From: an uncultured Marinicella sp.
Lineage (GTDB): Bacteria > Pseudomonadota > Gammaproteobacteria > Xanthomonadales > Marinicellaceae
NCBI GenBank assembly: GCA_938008005.1
Contig: CALLLZ010000372.1
Span: 1 to 13,572, forward strand
Direction of reading: 5' to 3'
Length of the DNA: 13,572 nucleotides
Part shown: positions 1-8,073 of the stretch, one piece after another
Layout of the letters: every line of letters begins with the position of its first letter
Position numbering within the stretch: the stretch's first letter is position 1
The notes under the pieces: generated by a model
What the model was told of the DNA's origin: nothing
Databases searched by the model: none
Seen by the model: the letters and a program-made list of their open reading frames with translations, nothing else
Position numbers and translations under genes: made by a program

Positions 1-12
1 ATTGGACGATTG

Positions 13-2565
13 ATGGATTGGACTGGAAAAAAGATTAACAATTATCAAGTAAAAGAGTTAATCGCAGTAGGTGGTATGTCTTCTATTTACCGGGCAGAAC
101 GATTCTCTGCCCAGGTTCAAAAACCAGTGGCCATAAAGGTCATGCAATCCAACAAAGATAATGCCTCGATAGTTGCCCTGTTTAAACAGGAACAACAAGC
201 CTTATCTATTCTGGACCACCCTAACATCGTTGCATTTCATCATGGCGATCAAACTGAAGAGGGGATTTATTATTTGGTTATGGAGTACATCTCGAAAGCA
301 AAAACCCTTGATACATACATCATTGAAAATAATTGCCATGTTAAAACCATCGTGAAATTAATCAAACAAGTGGCTGATGCAATCACTTATGCGCACAGTC
401 ACTTAATTATCCATAAAGACCTCAAATCGTCCAATATATTAGTGGATCAACACGGCACGGCAAAAGTAATTGATTTTGGTATAGCTGCATTGAATGATAA
501 ACCCAATCCTAATTACCAGAAAATTTATACACCAAACATAGCTTCTCCTGAGCAAATTAAAGGAGGCAGAATCACTTCAAGTACAGATATTTTTTCATTA
601 AGTGCTACATTGCTCGATTTATTGATAGAAGGCAATCCTTTACCAGAATTTGATCCAAAGACATACCAAGAAACCGATGATAAGGAATATATTGAAAAGG
701 TGCTGAAAGAATCCAATATTGATACGGATTTAAAAAGAATCATAGCCAACGGCTTGCAAACACAACTAGACAACCGATACAAGACCATGGATGCATTGGC
801 CAGTGATCTTGATGCATGGTTAAAACACAAACCTATTTCATTACTCAATCATAAATTGGGCTATCGAATACTTAAAGGATTCAAACGCAACCCCATGGGT
901 AGCTTTGCGTTGAGTTTGCTCGCAACAGCAGTCATATTTGGTACTGTTTTGGTCAGTTATTACGCTTTGAATGCAAGAAAACAAGCTGAAAATTCCAGAG
1001 TAACCTTACATTTTTTAAGGGATGTGTTGAGCCAAAGTGACCCATCTAAAGGAAATGCCAGTGACATAACGATAAAAAATGCATTACAAAAAACGCTGAC
1101 ACAACAAAAACATATACTGGCAAAAAATCCAGAAACAAAACTCAGTATCATGACCCATCTGGCTGAAATTTATATAGCCCAAGGCATGTCTTATGAAGCA
1201 TCAGAAATGGCCTCTGAAATTCACACATTACTGCTGGCATCCGAAGGACCTGAGGCATTGATTACATTAGAATGGCAAAAAACACTTGCAGAACAACTGA
1301 GTTCAGCAGGCAATTATCCAAAGGCCATCGAAATCAGTAGAGAGTTGCTCAACCAGCTAGATGAGACCATAACTGAGCATGCCAATATAAAATTATCCGC
1401 TTTATTGAATATTGCGAATATACATGTAGCGACCAAAGACTTTAAAACCAGGCAAAGCCACATTCAAGGTGTAATGAATTTTATTGACAAGGGTCTCGTA
1501 AGTGATCATCAATTAATCAGTGAAGCATGGCTAATGATGGCCATTTCAGCCGAGCAATTTGATGATGACTTAATGAGAACAAACTACCAAAAAGCGCTCT
1601 ACCACATAGAAATAAGCTCAGGCAAAAAGCACCCGGATTACGCCAAAATCTTGAATAGTTATGCGGTGAGTTTAACTAAAAGAGGGCACTATACGCAATC
1701 AGAACCGCTGTTCCTAGAATCCATTGAGTTGGCACGTGACTACGATGACAGAGGAATGCTTTATGGTCGTAACTTATTACAGTATGCCCCCATGTTGTTT
1801 CGGGCCAACCAACGTGATAAAGCCCAAAAAGTTCTACAACAAAGTTTAACAGTGATTGAGGCATCGGGACATTTATTCACCCAGATGATTGCATACGAGA
1901 CCTCATACCGTTTCAATAAACAAATGCTTGATTTTTCTAGTGCCCTAGAAGCATCCATATCAAGTACGGAAAAAGCCCAAATACTTTTTAAACCCGGAGA
2001 TTACCCTTATTTTAAAAACATCATGTTTTTAGCTGAGAGTTTGGTCATTTTAAACCAGTTCGACCTGGCGAAGAAAATACTGGGTTTACTATTAAAAGAG
2101 CCGGTAGAACTGGAAGCACAATATATCTACAACACTCAATTTCGGTTGGGCTTAATTGCTTGGCTAACAGGCGATTCTGGCATAATTAAGCAACATCAAA
2201 TACTTAGCCAGTATCTCACTGACCTCACTGACATCAGCAGTCCAGATTTCCTGCTTCGTTTACTCGAAAAGTACCCCAATAACTTCAAGAACCATGCCAA
2301 CCAATTCAACACTTCCACTAACGAGCACACCTTACTTTTAGATTTATTAAACTCAGATAAAAATGTGCTTGATAACAATAAATGTCAATTACCGGAAAAC
2401 ATCAAATCAAAAACAGATTTGGTGGTAGTGAAAGTGATATTAAAACTGTGTGAGGGTGAATCAAACATAATCCAAACAGATATTTTTAAAGCAGTCAGTG
2501 CAGCCTGCCTGATTTGCCTTCAAAGTGATGTACTTGAGCAAATTGAAAGCATAATAAACCAATAA
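13..2565 (+). CDS. Membrane-anchored Ser/Thr protein kinase with C-terminal TPR region
   Basis: Predicted receptor-like kinase: cytoplasmic kinase domain, one membrane span, then a long extracytoplasmic helical region. Numbering from the Met at 10-12, one residue ahead of the ATG at 13: glycine loop about 18-28 (AVGGMSSIY), ATP lysine K43 in VAIK, helix-C glutamate E61, catalytic loop H135-K136-D137 with N142, DFG at 155-157, and SPE at 179-181. The loop lacks the usual first glycine and the HRD arginine is lysine, but all key catalytic residues remain, so activity is likely. A hydrophobic span covers about 297-320. Residues 330-851 look like degenerate TPR helices, clearest near 541-575. Family members often follow an ECF sigma factor gene, which would lie outside this window. 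The ATG at 13 has a weak GGA at 4-6. TTG at 10 is an alternative start, and the frame is open to base 1, so the true start may lie upstream. No terminator is visible after the stop. Confidence 0.9.
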   Translation: MDWTGKKINNYQVKELIAVGGMSSIYRAERFSAQVQKPVAIKVMQSNKDNASIVALFKQEQQALSILDHPNIVAFHHGDQTEEGIYYLVMEYISKAKTLDTYIIENNCHVKTIVKLIKQVADAITYAHSHLIIHKDLKSSNILVDQHGTAKVIDFGIAALNDKPNPNYQKIYTPNIASPEQIKGGRITSSTDIFSLSATLLDLLIEGNPLPEFDPKTYQETDDKEYIEKVLKESNIDTDLKRIIANGLQTQLDNRYKTMDALASDLDAWLKHKPISLLNHKLGYRILKGFKRNPMGSFALSLLATAVIFGTVLVSYYALNARKQAENSRVTLHFLRDVLSQSDPSKGNASDITIKNALQKTLTQQKHILAKNPETKLSIMTHLAEIYIAQGMSYEASEMASEIHTLLLASEGPEALITLEWQKTLAEQLSSAGNYPKAIEISRELLNQLDETITEHANIKLSALLNIANIHVATKDFKTRQSHIQGVMNFIDKGLVSDHQLISEAWLMMAISAEQFDDDLMRTNYQKALYHIEISSGKKHPDYAKILNSYAVSLTKRGHYTQSEPLFLESIELARDYDDRGMLYGRNLLQYAPMLFRANQRDKAQKVLQQSLTVIEASGHLFTQMIAYETSYRFNKQMLDFSSALEASISSTEKAQILFKPGDYPYFKNIMFLAESLVILNQFDLAKKILGLLLKEPVELEAQYIYNTQFRLGLIAWLTGDSGIIKQHQILSQYLTDLTDISSPDFLLRLLEKYPNNFKNHANQFNTSTNEHTLLLDLLNSDKNVLDNNKCQLPENIKSKTDLVVVKVILKLCEGESNIIQTDIFKAVSAACLICLQSDVLEQIESIINQ

Positions 2566-2668
2566 AATTGGCCCTGACTGATTACTCACCAAGTATGAGT
2601 CTTCCGATCAATATAACAGCCCACGAAGACATCATTGTGAAAAAACACGACTTTAACATCCATGACTT

Positions 2669-2699
2669 TTGACTGATTAAAATTAACCTCTGTTATGAT
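2669..2699 (+). promoter_or_regulatory. Candidate sigma-70 promoter of the VPS10/BNR gene
   Basis: TTGACT at 2669-2674 could be the -35 box. TATGAT at 2694-2699 is preceded by TG at 2691-2692, forming an extended -10 (TGTTATGAT). The 19-base spacer is long, but an extended -10 tolerates a poor -35. The predicted start near 2706 gives a leader of about 35 bases. This supports separate transcription from the kinase gene 175 bp upstream. Confidence 0.6.
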
Positions 2700-2728
2700 A
2701 AGTTGCTTCCACAAATATAACTACAAAC

Positions 2729-2734
2729 AGAGGA
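2729..2734 (+). promoter_or_regulatory. Ribosome binding site of the VPS10/BNR gene
   Basis: AGAGGA ends six bases before the ATG at 2741. This is a strong Shine-Dalgarno match and fixes the start, in agreement with the signal peptide that begins there. Confidence 0.75.
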
Positions 2735-2740
2735 ATTCAA

Positions 2741-5700
2741 ATGCATAAATCAATTCAAATGATGATCATCAGTATCATCATGGTTTTTATGGCTGGCCTT
2801 GATAATCCGGCATCAGCTAAAACTAAAGAAAAAAACAAATCTCACCCCTTAGCCGGTATGCCTTTACGTAATATTGGTCCGGCCATGATTTCAGGCAGGG
2901 TTTCTGACTTCGCATTTCATCCAACAAAAAAACATGAATTTTATGTGGCCACTGCTTCTGGTGGTATTTGGAAAACAACCAACGACACCATCACCTGGAA
3001 CCCTATCTTCGATGGAGAAGGTTCTTATTCAATCGGTGTGATTGAAATAGACCCCAATAACCCCAGTATTCTTTGGGTGGGCTCTGGTGAAAATAATTCA
3101 CAACGCTCTGTTGCCTATGGAGATGGTATATATAAATCCATTGACGGTGGTAAAAGTTGGAAAAATATGGGCTTGAAAAATTCCAATCACATCTCCCAAA
3201 TTTGGATCAACCCCAAAGACTCTGATACAGTTTTGGTTGCATCACAAGGTCCTTTATGGAGTAATGATGGCGATCGTGGCCTGTATAAAACCACAGATGG
3301 TGGCAAGACTTGGGATCGCATTTTACATATTGACAAGTACACCGGAGTCAATGAATTCGTTATAGATCCTGATGATTTTGATACCATCGTCGCCAGTAGT
3401 TATCAAAGACGTCGACATGTGTGGACATTAATTAACGGCGGTCCAGGTAGCGGCATTCACAAAACCACGGACGGGGGTAAAACATGGAATAAAATTACCA
3501 GTGGACTGCCTAAAGACCATATGGGCAGAATCGGTTTAGCCAATGCCCCCTCTTCCCCACACACTGTATATGCCATCATTGAATCCAATGCCAAAGAAAA
3601 AGGCACTTACCGTTCTTTGGATTTTGGTCAAACTTGGAAAAAACAATCCAGTTATGTGGCTGGCAGCCCGCAGTATTACAACGAATTAATTGTTGACCCA
3701 ATCAAAGCTGATCGTGTTTATTCAATGGACACCTTTACCAATGTATCTGAAGACGGCGGTAAAACGTGGACCAGACTTTCCGATAAATTCAGACATGTCG
3801 ATGATCATGCTTTATGGATTGACCCAGATAATACCGATCACCTTTATATAGGTGGAGATGGTGGTGTTTATGAAACTTATGACCGTGGTCAAACTTGGCG
3901 ACACGTGAGAAACCTGCCATTAGGCCAGTTCTATCGCATTCAACCAGATAATGACAAACCTTTTTATAATATATGTGGCGGTACTCAAGATAACAACACA
4001 TTGTGCGCACCATCTAGAACCACTGTCATCCACGGGGTAACCAATTCAGACTGGCGCATCATCTTAGGTGGAGATGGCTATGAGCCTCAATTTGACCCCA
4101 ATGACCCTAACATCATTTACCCTCAATACCAATATGGTGGTTTGGCTCGATACGACAAACGCACCATGGAACGTATATACATCACACCACATCCAAAGGA
4201 AGGAGAACCGGCTTACAAATGGAACTGGAACACACCTTTATTGGTCAGTCCTCATATGAGTACTCGACTTTATTATGGGGCAGAAAAGTTATTCAGATCA
4301 GATGACCGTGGTGACTCTTGGCAAATCATCAGTCCTGACTTAACCCAACAAATTGATCGCAACCAATTAAAAGTCATGGACCGAGTTTGGGGTGTTGATA
4401 CCATTGCTAAAAATGTTTCAACCTCAAAATATGGCAGCTTAATCGGTATAACTGAAAGCCCAGTACAGGCTGACTTATTGATGGTTGGTTCAGATGATGG
4501 CATGATAAGTGTTTCCACTGATGGCGGAGACAACTGGTCTTCTGTTAAAAAATTCTCTGGTGTACCTGATATGTCATACATCTCAGATGTGTTGTTTTCT
4601 CATCATGATGCCAATGTCGCTTATGCAACCATCGACAATCATAAACGTGGTGATTATAAACCCTATGTTTTGAAATCTACCAACCAAGGTCAGTCTTGGA
4701 AGCTTATTTCTAACAACCTTCCAGAACGAGGATCTGCACACACCATAGTAGAGGATCATGTTGACCCTAATTTATTATTCGTGGGTACAGAGTTTGGTGC
4801 TTTTTTCAGCCAGAATGGTGGCGGTTCATGGACTAAATTATCAAAACTTCCTACCATTTCAGTGCGTGATTTAGAAATTCAACCTCGTGAAAATGATTTA
4901 ATCATTGGTACCTTTGGTCGTGGTGTGTACATACTTGATGACTATACTCCGTTGAGAAACTCGACAAAACAACTGAACGACAATCAAGCTACTGTGTTCC
5001 CTATCAGAGACAGCTGGCTGTATATCGAAGGTGATTTATTTGATGACCGTAAAAAAGGGTCATCTGGTAGTGAGTTTTTCACCGCTGACAACCCTGCTCT
5101 TGGTGCCACATTCTCATACCACTTAAAAGACAGCTTCAAAACGCTAAAAAAGCAACGTCGAGCAGCTGAAATTAAAGTCGAAAAAGCAGGTGGTGACACC
5201 CCCTATCCAACTTGGGATGAGTTGCGAGTTGAAGATAATGAGGAAGCCCCATATGTGTTTTTCTTAATTGAAGATAACAATGGCAACGTTATCAGTCGAG
5301 TGCCTGCTAAAAACAGCAAAGGTTTTCATCGTGTTCAATGGGATATGCGATACCCTGCCCCTGATCCTGTTAGCTTGAAGAAAGCTGATTGGATACCTTA
5401 CTGGGCTTCTGACCCAATGGGTCCTTTGGCTAAACCAGGAACTTACCAAGCCACCTTAATGAAACGTCAAGGTGGGGAGCTTACAGCTTTAAGTGATGCC
5501 AAACCGTTTACATTGAAATCAATGGCCAACAGTCCTGAAATCAGCAAAAACCCTGAAGCAGTGTTGGCATTCAAAAAACAATTGGCTGAATTACAAAGAT
5601 CTGTTAATGGCGCCAATAGAAAATCTGCTGAAATGAGCAACCGCATAAAACATCTGGTTAAAGCGGTGGATTTAACTCCCATGAAAAATGAATCAGCTGC

Positions 5701-6022
5701 ACAAGAAATTCGCACTTTATCCAATCGTTTAAAAGCGTTACAAATCAAACTGCGAGGCGATTCAACCATTTCATCTAGACAAGAAGCTGTTCCATGGTCT
5801 ATCTCACAACGTGTAGGCAGCTTGTATGGAGGCATCATTGAATCACAAGCTGATATACCCGGTAATTACAAAGAATCAATGAAAATAGCTTTATCAAGCT
5901 ATACATCTGCTTTGAAAGAACTGCAGATGATAGCAGCTGATTTATCTGCCTTTGAAAATGAAGCCGAAGAAAATGGAGCGCCTTGGACACCAGGACGAAT
6001 TCCTTCACTCGGTACCAAATAA
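2741..6022 (+). CDS. Secreted VPS10/sortilin-like BNR (Asp-box) beta-propeller protein
   Basis: Large exported protein of the VPS10-domain/BNR-repeat 'glycosyl hydrolase-like' family, common in proteobacteria and Bacteroidetes; its substrate is unknown. Residues 1-26 form a signal peptide with a likely cut after ASA. Ten Asp-box motifs (S/T-x-D/N-x-G-x-T/S/N-W) are visible at about 133-140, 184-191, 242-249, 292-299, 336-343, 379-386, 520-527, 592-599, 646-653 and 690-697, with a degenerate one at 79-86. The spacing suits one or two beta-propellers over residues 40-735. Residues 740-925 look like a beta-rich domain, and 935-1075 is helical and charged, perhaps a coiled coil. About 1050-1100 residues is normal for the family, so the gene looks complete. 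Asp-boxes are structural, so sialidase or other enzyme activity cannot be inferred. It probably acts in the periplasm or outside the cell. It appears to be a single transcription unit with its own promoter and terminator. Confidence 0.93.
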   Translation: MHKSIQMMIISIIMVFMAGLDNPASAKTKEKNKSHPLAGMPLRNIGPAMISGRVSDFAFHPTKKHEFYVATASGGIWKTTNDTITWNPIFDGEGSYSIGVIEIDPNNPSILWVGSGENNSQRSVAYGDGIYKSIDGGKSWKNMGLKNSNHISQIWINPKDSDTVLVASQGPLWSNDGDRGLYKTTDGGKTWDRILHIDKYTGVNEFVIDPDDFDTIVASSYQRRRHVWTLINGGPGSGIHKTTDGGKTWNKITSGLPKDHMGRIGLANAPSSPHTVYAIIESNAKEKGTYRSLDFGQTWKKQSSYVAGSPQYYNELIVDPIKADRVYSMDTFTNVSEDGGKTWTRLSDKFRHVDDHALWIDPDNTDHLYIGGDGGVYETYDRGQTWRHVRNLPLGQFYRIQPDNDKPFYNICGGTQDNNTLCAPSRTTVIHGVTNSDWRIILGGDGYEPQFDPNDPNIIYPQYQYGGLARYDKRTMERIYITPHPKEGEPAYKWNWNTPLLVSPHMSTRLYYGAEKLFRSDDRGDSWQIISPDLTQQIDRNQLKVMDRVWGVDTIAKNVSTSKYGSLIGITESPVQADLLMVGSDDGMISVSTDGGDNWSSVKKFSGVPDMSYISDVLFSHHDANVAYATIDNHKRGDYKPYVLKSTNQGQSWKLISNNLPERGSAHTIVEDHVDPNLLFVGTEFGAFFSQNGGGSWTKLSKLPTISVRDLEIQPRENDLIIGTFGRGVYILDDYTPLRNSTKQLNDNQATVFPIRDSWLYIEGDLFDDRKKGSSGSEFFTADNPALGATFSYHLKDSFKTLKKQRRAAEIKVEKAGGDTPYPTWDELRVEDNEEAPYVFFLIEDNNGNVISRVPAKNSKGFHRVQWDMRYPAPDPVSLKKADWIPYWASDPMGPLAKPGTYQATLMKRQGGELTALSDAKPFTLKSMANSPEISKNPEAVLAFKKQLAELQRSVNGANRKSAEMSNRIKHLVKAVDLTPMKNESAAQEIRTLSNRLKALQIKLRGDSTISSRQEAVPWSISQRVGSLYGGIIESQADIPGNYKESMKIALSSYTSALKELQMIAADLSAFENEAEENGAPWTPGRIPSLGTK

Positions 6023-6052
6023 CCAGTTGAATAAAAACACAACTTGTTACAC

Positions 6053-6087
6053 AAAGCCACTTGAAATGAACTTTTCAAGTGGCTTTT
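6053..6087. terminator. Strong intrinsic terminator, probably bidirectional
   Basis: A perfect 14-bp inverted repeat pairs 6053-6066 (AAAGCCACTTGAAA) with 6073-6086 around a six-base loop. It runs straight into TTTT at 6084-6087 on the plus strand. It lies 31 bp after the 2741-6022 gene and 35 bp from the stop of the convergent gene at 6122, where it presents an A-flanked stem with a short U run. It probably ends both transcripts. Confidence 0.85.
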
Positions 6088-6121
6088 AAATTTGTTATAC
6101 ATTAGCTATATAACTTAAAGA

Positions 6122-6976
6122 TTAAAAGTCCTCAAAATAAAACATTTGCGAAGTTTCGTTAACCATGCATGCAGTCTGTATGTACATGGCGCCATCTACC
6201 GCACTGTTGGTATGAAGACATTTATCAGTTAACCAATTCTGTAATAAAAATCTGCCAGGAAGTGCTGAAGGTTTCTTGATATAAGCAGCCAAAGGAGATG
6301 AACAACTGGCCACCCCAATTTCAGCTCCATAGCCTAAGTTTTTTGGTGTAATGCAAAAACCCAGCATCACTGACGGCAAGTACACGACATCAGTGCCATC
6401 AAGTGTTGTCTCAATAATATCAAATGCTTTAGGGTCTTCACTCCAACAACCCCATTGGAAAATTCTCACTGAGTCGACACTTCCTCCATCCCAAGTATAT
6501 GGGTACAAACACTTATCCGAAAACTCATTATGGATTTTTTTCAAACCTTGAGGGTTGTTTATTTTATGAAACACAGCGGTACCGTTTTGGTCCACATTCA
6601 AATACTTGAAATATTTATTCCCTAAGGTTCGTTCCTTATATTTTCTTTTACAATTTTCATTTTGACCAAAATACTCCACCTTAAACCGGTAATTCACACC
6701 ATTTTCAAACAAGCTTTCATCAAATGTTTCAAGTTCGTCGTTGGTGTATACCACTCCATCCCAACCCAATGTTCCCACGACTCTGTAGCTTACTTTAAAC
6801 TTATGACCACTCCACCCGCCGGTGTTCCCCATAATGCACTCAGGTGCATTCCAGGTAAGCAAAACATGCCCGCCATCCAAAATGAATGGTGGATTGACAT
6901 CAAATTGTGCTGATACACCCTGATTAAATAACATCAGTAAAATCAAGTATCCCATTGTTTTAATTTGTTTATTCAT
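6122..6976 (-). CDS. Secreted protein with FN3-like and ricin-B-like (beta-trefoil) domains
   Basis: Predicted exported carbohydrate-binding protein of 284 residues. A signal peptide covers 1-23, with a likely cut at VSA|Q. Residues about 28-105 resemble a fibronectin type III fold (V-L-L-T-W near 38-42, Y-R-F-K-V near 96-100). Residues about 150-284 hold three repeats in the ricin-B style: KCLYPY...IFQWGC at 155-177, FCITP...ASC at 207-225, and KCLHT...QTAC at 252-270 with a closing F-Y-F. The conserved cysteine pairs fit the intra-lobe disulfides of ricin-type lectins, but the usual QxW motifs are weak. No catalytic domain is visible, so it may be a lectin or adhesin rather than an enzyme. 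The ATG at 6976 follows AGAGG (complement of 6983-6987). Its upstream flank shares a conserved block with the next minus-strand gene. The lectin call comes from pattern, not alignment. Confidence 0.75.
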   Translation of the reverse strand: MNKQIKTMGYLILLMLFNQGVSAQFDVNPPFILDGGHVLLTWNAPECIMGNTGGWSGHKFKVSYRVVGTLGWDGVVYTNDELETFDESLFENGVNYRFKVEYFGQNENCKRKYKERTLGNKYFKYLNVDQNGTAVFHKINNPQGLKKIHNEFSDKCLYPYTWDGGSVDSVRIFQWGCWSEDPKAFDIIETTLDGTDVVYLPSVMLGFCITPKNLGYGAEIGVASCSSPLAAYIKKPSALPGRFLLQNWLTDKCLHTNSAVDGAMYIQTACMVNETSQMFYFEDF

Positions 6977-7118
6977 TTATAACCTCTTGTTAGTCAATAA
7001 TATTTTGTTGTAAGCAAAAAATCATCATGCAAAATGGTTATTTAACTACCGACAATTTCTTTGCTAACAACGCTTGGAATAACCAATCAGAATGCAAATC
7101 ACATCCCGTTAGTTATGT
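6977..7118 (-). other. Probable long 5' leader of the ricin-B-like gene
   Basis: This 142-bp AT-rich stretch lies between the start codon at 6976 and the conserved block at 7119. The matching stretch before the gene at 7887 is 143 bp. The two are roughly collinear with patchy similarity, for example AATCX6-like blocks near 7101-7112 and 8013-8024 and a TTTTGT/CTTTGT patch close to the genes. If the candidate promoter at 7123-7150 is real, most of this stretch is transcribed as a leader. No ORF with a ribosome site is seen in it. Confidence 0.35.
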
Positions 7119-7122
7119 TTAA

Positions 7123-7150
7123 ATATTACGAATTAAGAATTTTTATTGAA
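7123..7150 (-). promoter_or_regulatory. Candidate promoter of the ricin-B-like gene, conserved in copy 2
   Basis: On the minus strand, TTCAAT (7145-7150) and TAATAT (7123-7128) are separated by 16 bases. The boxes are weak, but the same arrangement (TTCAAT, 16 bases, TACTAT) occurs at 8035-8062 before the other minus-strand gene. The predicted start near 7116 would leave a leader of about 139 nt. Confidence 0.35.
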
Positions 7151-7161
7151 GAAGAAACAGT

Positions 7162-7203
7162 GGCAATACTGGTTTAAAAAAGTTTTATTGACCAGTTTTT
7201 GCC
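7162..7203. promoter_or_regulatory. Inverted repeat / possible operator, copy 1
   Basis: GGCAA (7162-7166) and ACTGGT (7168-7173) pair with ACCAGT (7191-7196) and TTGCC (7199-7203), leaving a small internal bulge. The loop is an A-run followed by a T-run that could pair further. In copy 2 the outer pair changes from C-G to T-A on both arms, so pairing or dyad symmetry is kept. The centre lies about 66 bp upstream of the predicted start, a position that suits an activator site. A transcribed hairpin is the alternative. Confidence 0.5.
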
Positions 7204-7212
7204 AGATATTTA

Positions 7213-7602
7213 ATTGCTTACTTGATGGATTACAGAATCAATAAACCCATTGGCTAATTCAAATGCTTTGCTGGTCAACTGAAAAAAAGCGAAGGCGGAA
7301 ATACTGAAAAATTTCAGTGATATAAGATACGAGTTTAACCCCTAAACGGATGAACCACAGGCCAAATAAAGAAACAGTACTTTCTGTACCATCAAATACA
7401 ATTGAGAACTTGTTTTTTATTGTTATAAGAAAGGTTGACTGCAGGGTATTGAGGGTATGAGAGAATCAATGAGAGTATACTTAAAACTCTATCTCAAATA
7501 ATAACATTATGAAACATCGAGAATTTGAAATTTAACCACTGACATTAATCGTAAGTGGTTAAATTCATGTTCATTTTTTTATTTAAAATAATGTATTTTC
7601 CA
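7213..7602. other. Non-coding AT-rich intergenic stretch
   Basis: No convincing gene in 390 bp. It holds a 16-bp palindrome-like sequence (ACTGAAA at 7303-7309 facing TTTCAGT at 7312-7318), a heptamer direct repeat ATGAGAG at 7457-7463 and 7469-7475 with 12-bp spacing, and the hairpin at 7529-7565. A 36-codon plus-strand frame from ATG 7350 has no ribosome site. Similarity to the flank of copy 2 fades near 7235. Confidence 0.5.
7529..7565. terminator. Hairpin after the 94-residue secreted protein gene, likely terminator
   Basis: A perfect 12-bp inverted repeat pairs 7529-7540 (AATTTAACCACT) with 7554-7565 around a 13-base loop. It lies 37 bp past the stop of the minus-strand gene at 7603. 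Read on the minus strand, the stem ends in an AU-rich run with only a short U tract, so termination may be modest. Confidence 0.5.
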
Positions 7603-7887
7603 TTAATCTCTGCGGCAACTACTTACAATATACCCACCACCACTTGCATACAGCATAGAGTAATGCTGACAACCTGATAAAGTTGCAGCAGTTACTGTTC
7701 TTCTTGACAACATCTGTCTTGGCAAACCATTAATGTAGGTTGTAACAACCTGCATCACAACGCCTGAATATGATGCCAAATAATCATCTCCATCATCAAT
7801 CACACGACCAACATGGCCAACAGGTACTGCACTTACACTCATCACAATTAAACTTAAGGTCATTGCCAACAATATTTTAATTTTCAT
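7603..7887 (-). CDS. Small secreted protein of unknown function (94 aa)
   Basis: I do not recognise this family. The protein begins MKIKILLAMTLSLIV and has a clean signal peptide with a likely cut after VSA (residue 20). The mature part is about 74 residues with two cysteines (C73 and C91) that could form a disulfide, an arginine pair at 52-53 region (LSRRT), and a Gly/Ser-rich, beta-like tail. There is no membrane segment. The frame stays open to 8052, but I chose the ATG at 7887 because GGAGAA (complement of about 7893-7898) stands five bases upstream and the signal peptide starts there. The sequence beyond it matches the non-coding flank of the ricin-B-like gene. The gene shares that upstream block, so co-regulation with the ricin-B-like gene is likely. 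It is divergent from the secreted protein gene at 8182. Confidence 0.7.
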   Translation of the reverse strand: MKIKILLAMTLSLIVMSVSAVPVGHVGRVIDDGDDYLASYSGVVMQVVTTYINGLPRQMLSRRTVTAATLSGCQHYSMLYASGGGYIVSSCRRD

Positions 7888-8030
7888 CAATTTTCTCCAT
7901 CTTTCATTAATAACACTTTGTAAAAAACAACTCACCTTAATTTGAATACTCATCAAACTCTTGAGGCGACCATTCCGTACAATTCTTATAGCAACCAACC
8001 AAAACACTAATCTAGTCCAGTTTGCTACTC
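7888..8030 (-). other. Probable 5' leader of the 94-residue protein gene
   Basis: This 143-bp stretch lies between the start codon at 7887 and the conserved block at 8031, the counterpart of 6977-7118. It is formally open in the gene's frame, but the translation (starting MLDSYYLRV) has no signal peptide at its start and carries the real one internally. It is better read as leader. Confidence 0.4.
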
Positions 8031-8034
8031 TTAA

Positions 8035-8062
8035 ATAGTACGAATCAAGCATGTTTATTGAA
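8035..8062 (-). promoter_or_regulatory. Candidate promoter of the 94-residue protein gene
   Basis: On the minus strand, TTCAAT (8057-8062) and TACTAT (8035-8040) are 16 bases apart, the same layout as 7123-7150. The predicted start near 8028 gives a leader of about 140 nt. Confidence 0.35.
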
Positions 8063-8073
8063 GAAGAAACACC

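Larger units (their letters stand above)
7119..7212. repeat. Conserved upstream block, copy 1
   Basis: About 94 bp that matches 8031-8123 at roughly 85% by eye, with a single one-base gap. It includes two exact 18-base stretches: one starting TTTATTGAAG near 7143 and one starting TTTTATTGAC at 7183. Weaker, collinear similarity continues on both sides. It sits 142 bp upstream of the ricin-B-like gene and holds an inverted repeat (7162-7203) and a candidate promoter. No terminal inverted repeats or target duplication are visible, so a mobile element is not indicated. Confidence 0.8.

Noticed and set aside
2595..2672. 25-codon ORF between the kinase and the VPS10/BNR gene
   Set aside because: No Shine-Dalgarno, and it runs into the -35 box of the downstream promoter.
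5467..5838. 123-codon minus-strand ORF inside the VPS10/BNR gene
   Set aside because: Antisense to a conserved coding region; composition is that of a shadow frame, with no ribosome site.
2741..6022. Calling this gene a sialidase
   Set aside because: Asp-boxes are structural in many propellers; the sialidase arginine triad and FRIP motif are not evident.
7350..7460. 36-codon plus-strand ORF in the intergenic stretch
   Set aside because: No ribosome site, no recognisable product, and codon content like random AT-rich DNA.
7603..8052. 149-residue version of the small secreted protein starting at 8052
   Set aside because: The signal peptide becomes internal, the Shine-Dalgarno sits at the inner ATG (7887), and the extra region matches non-coding flank elsewhere.
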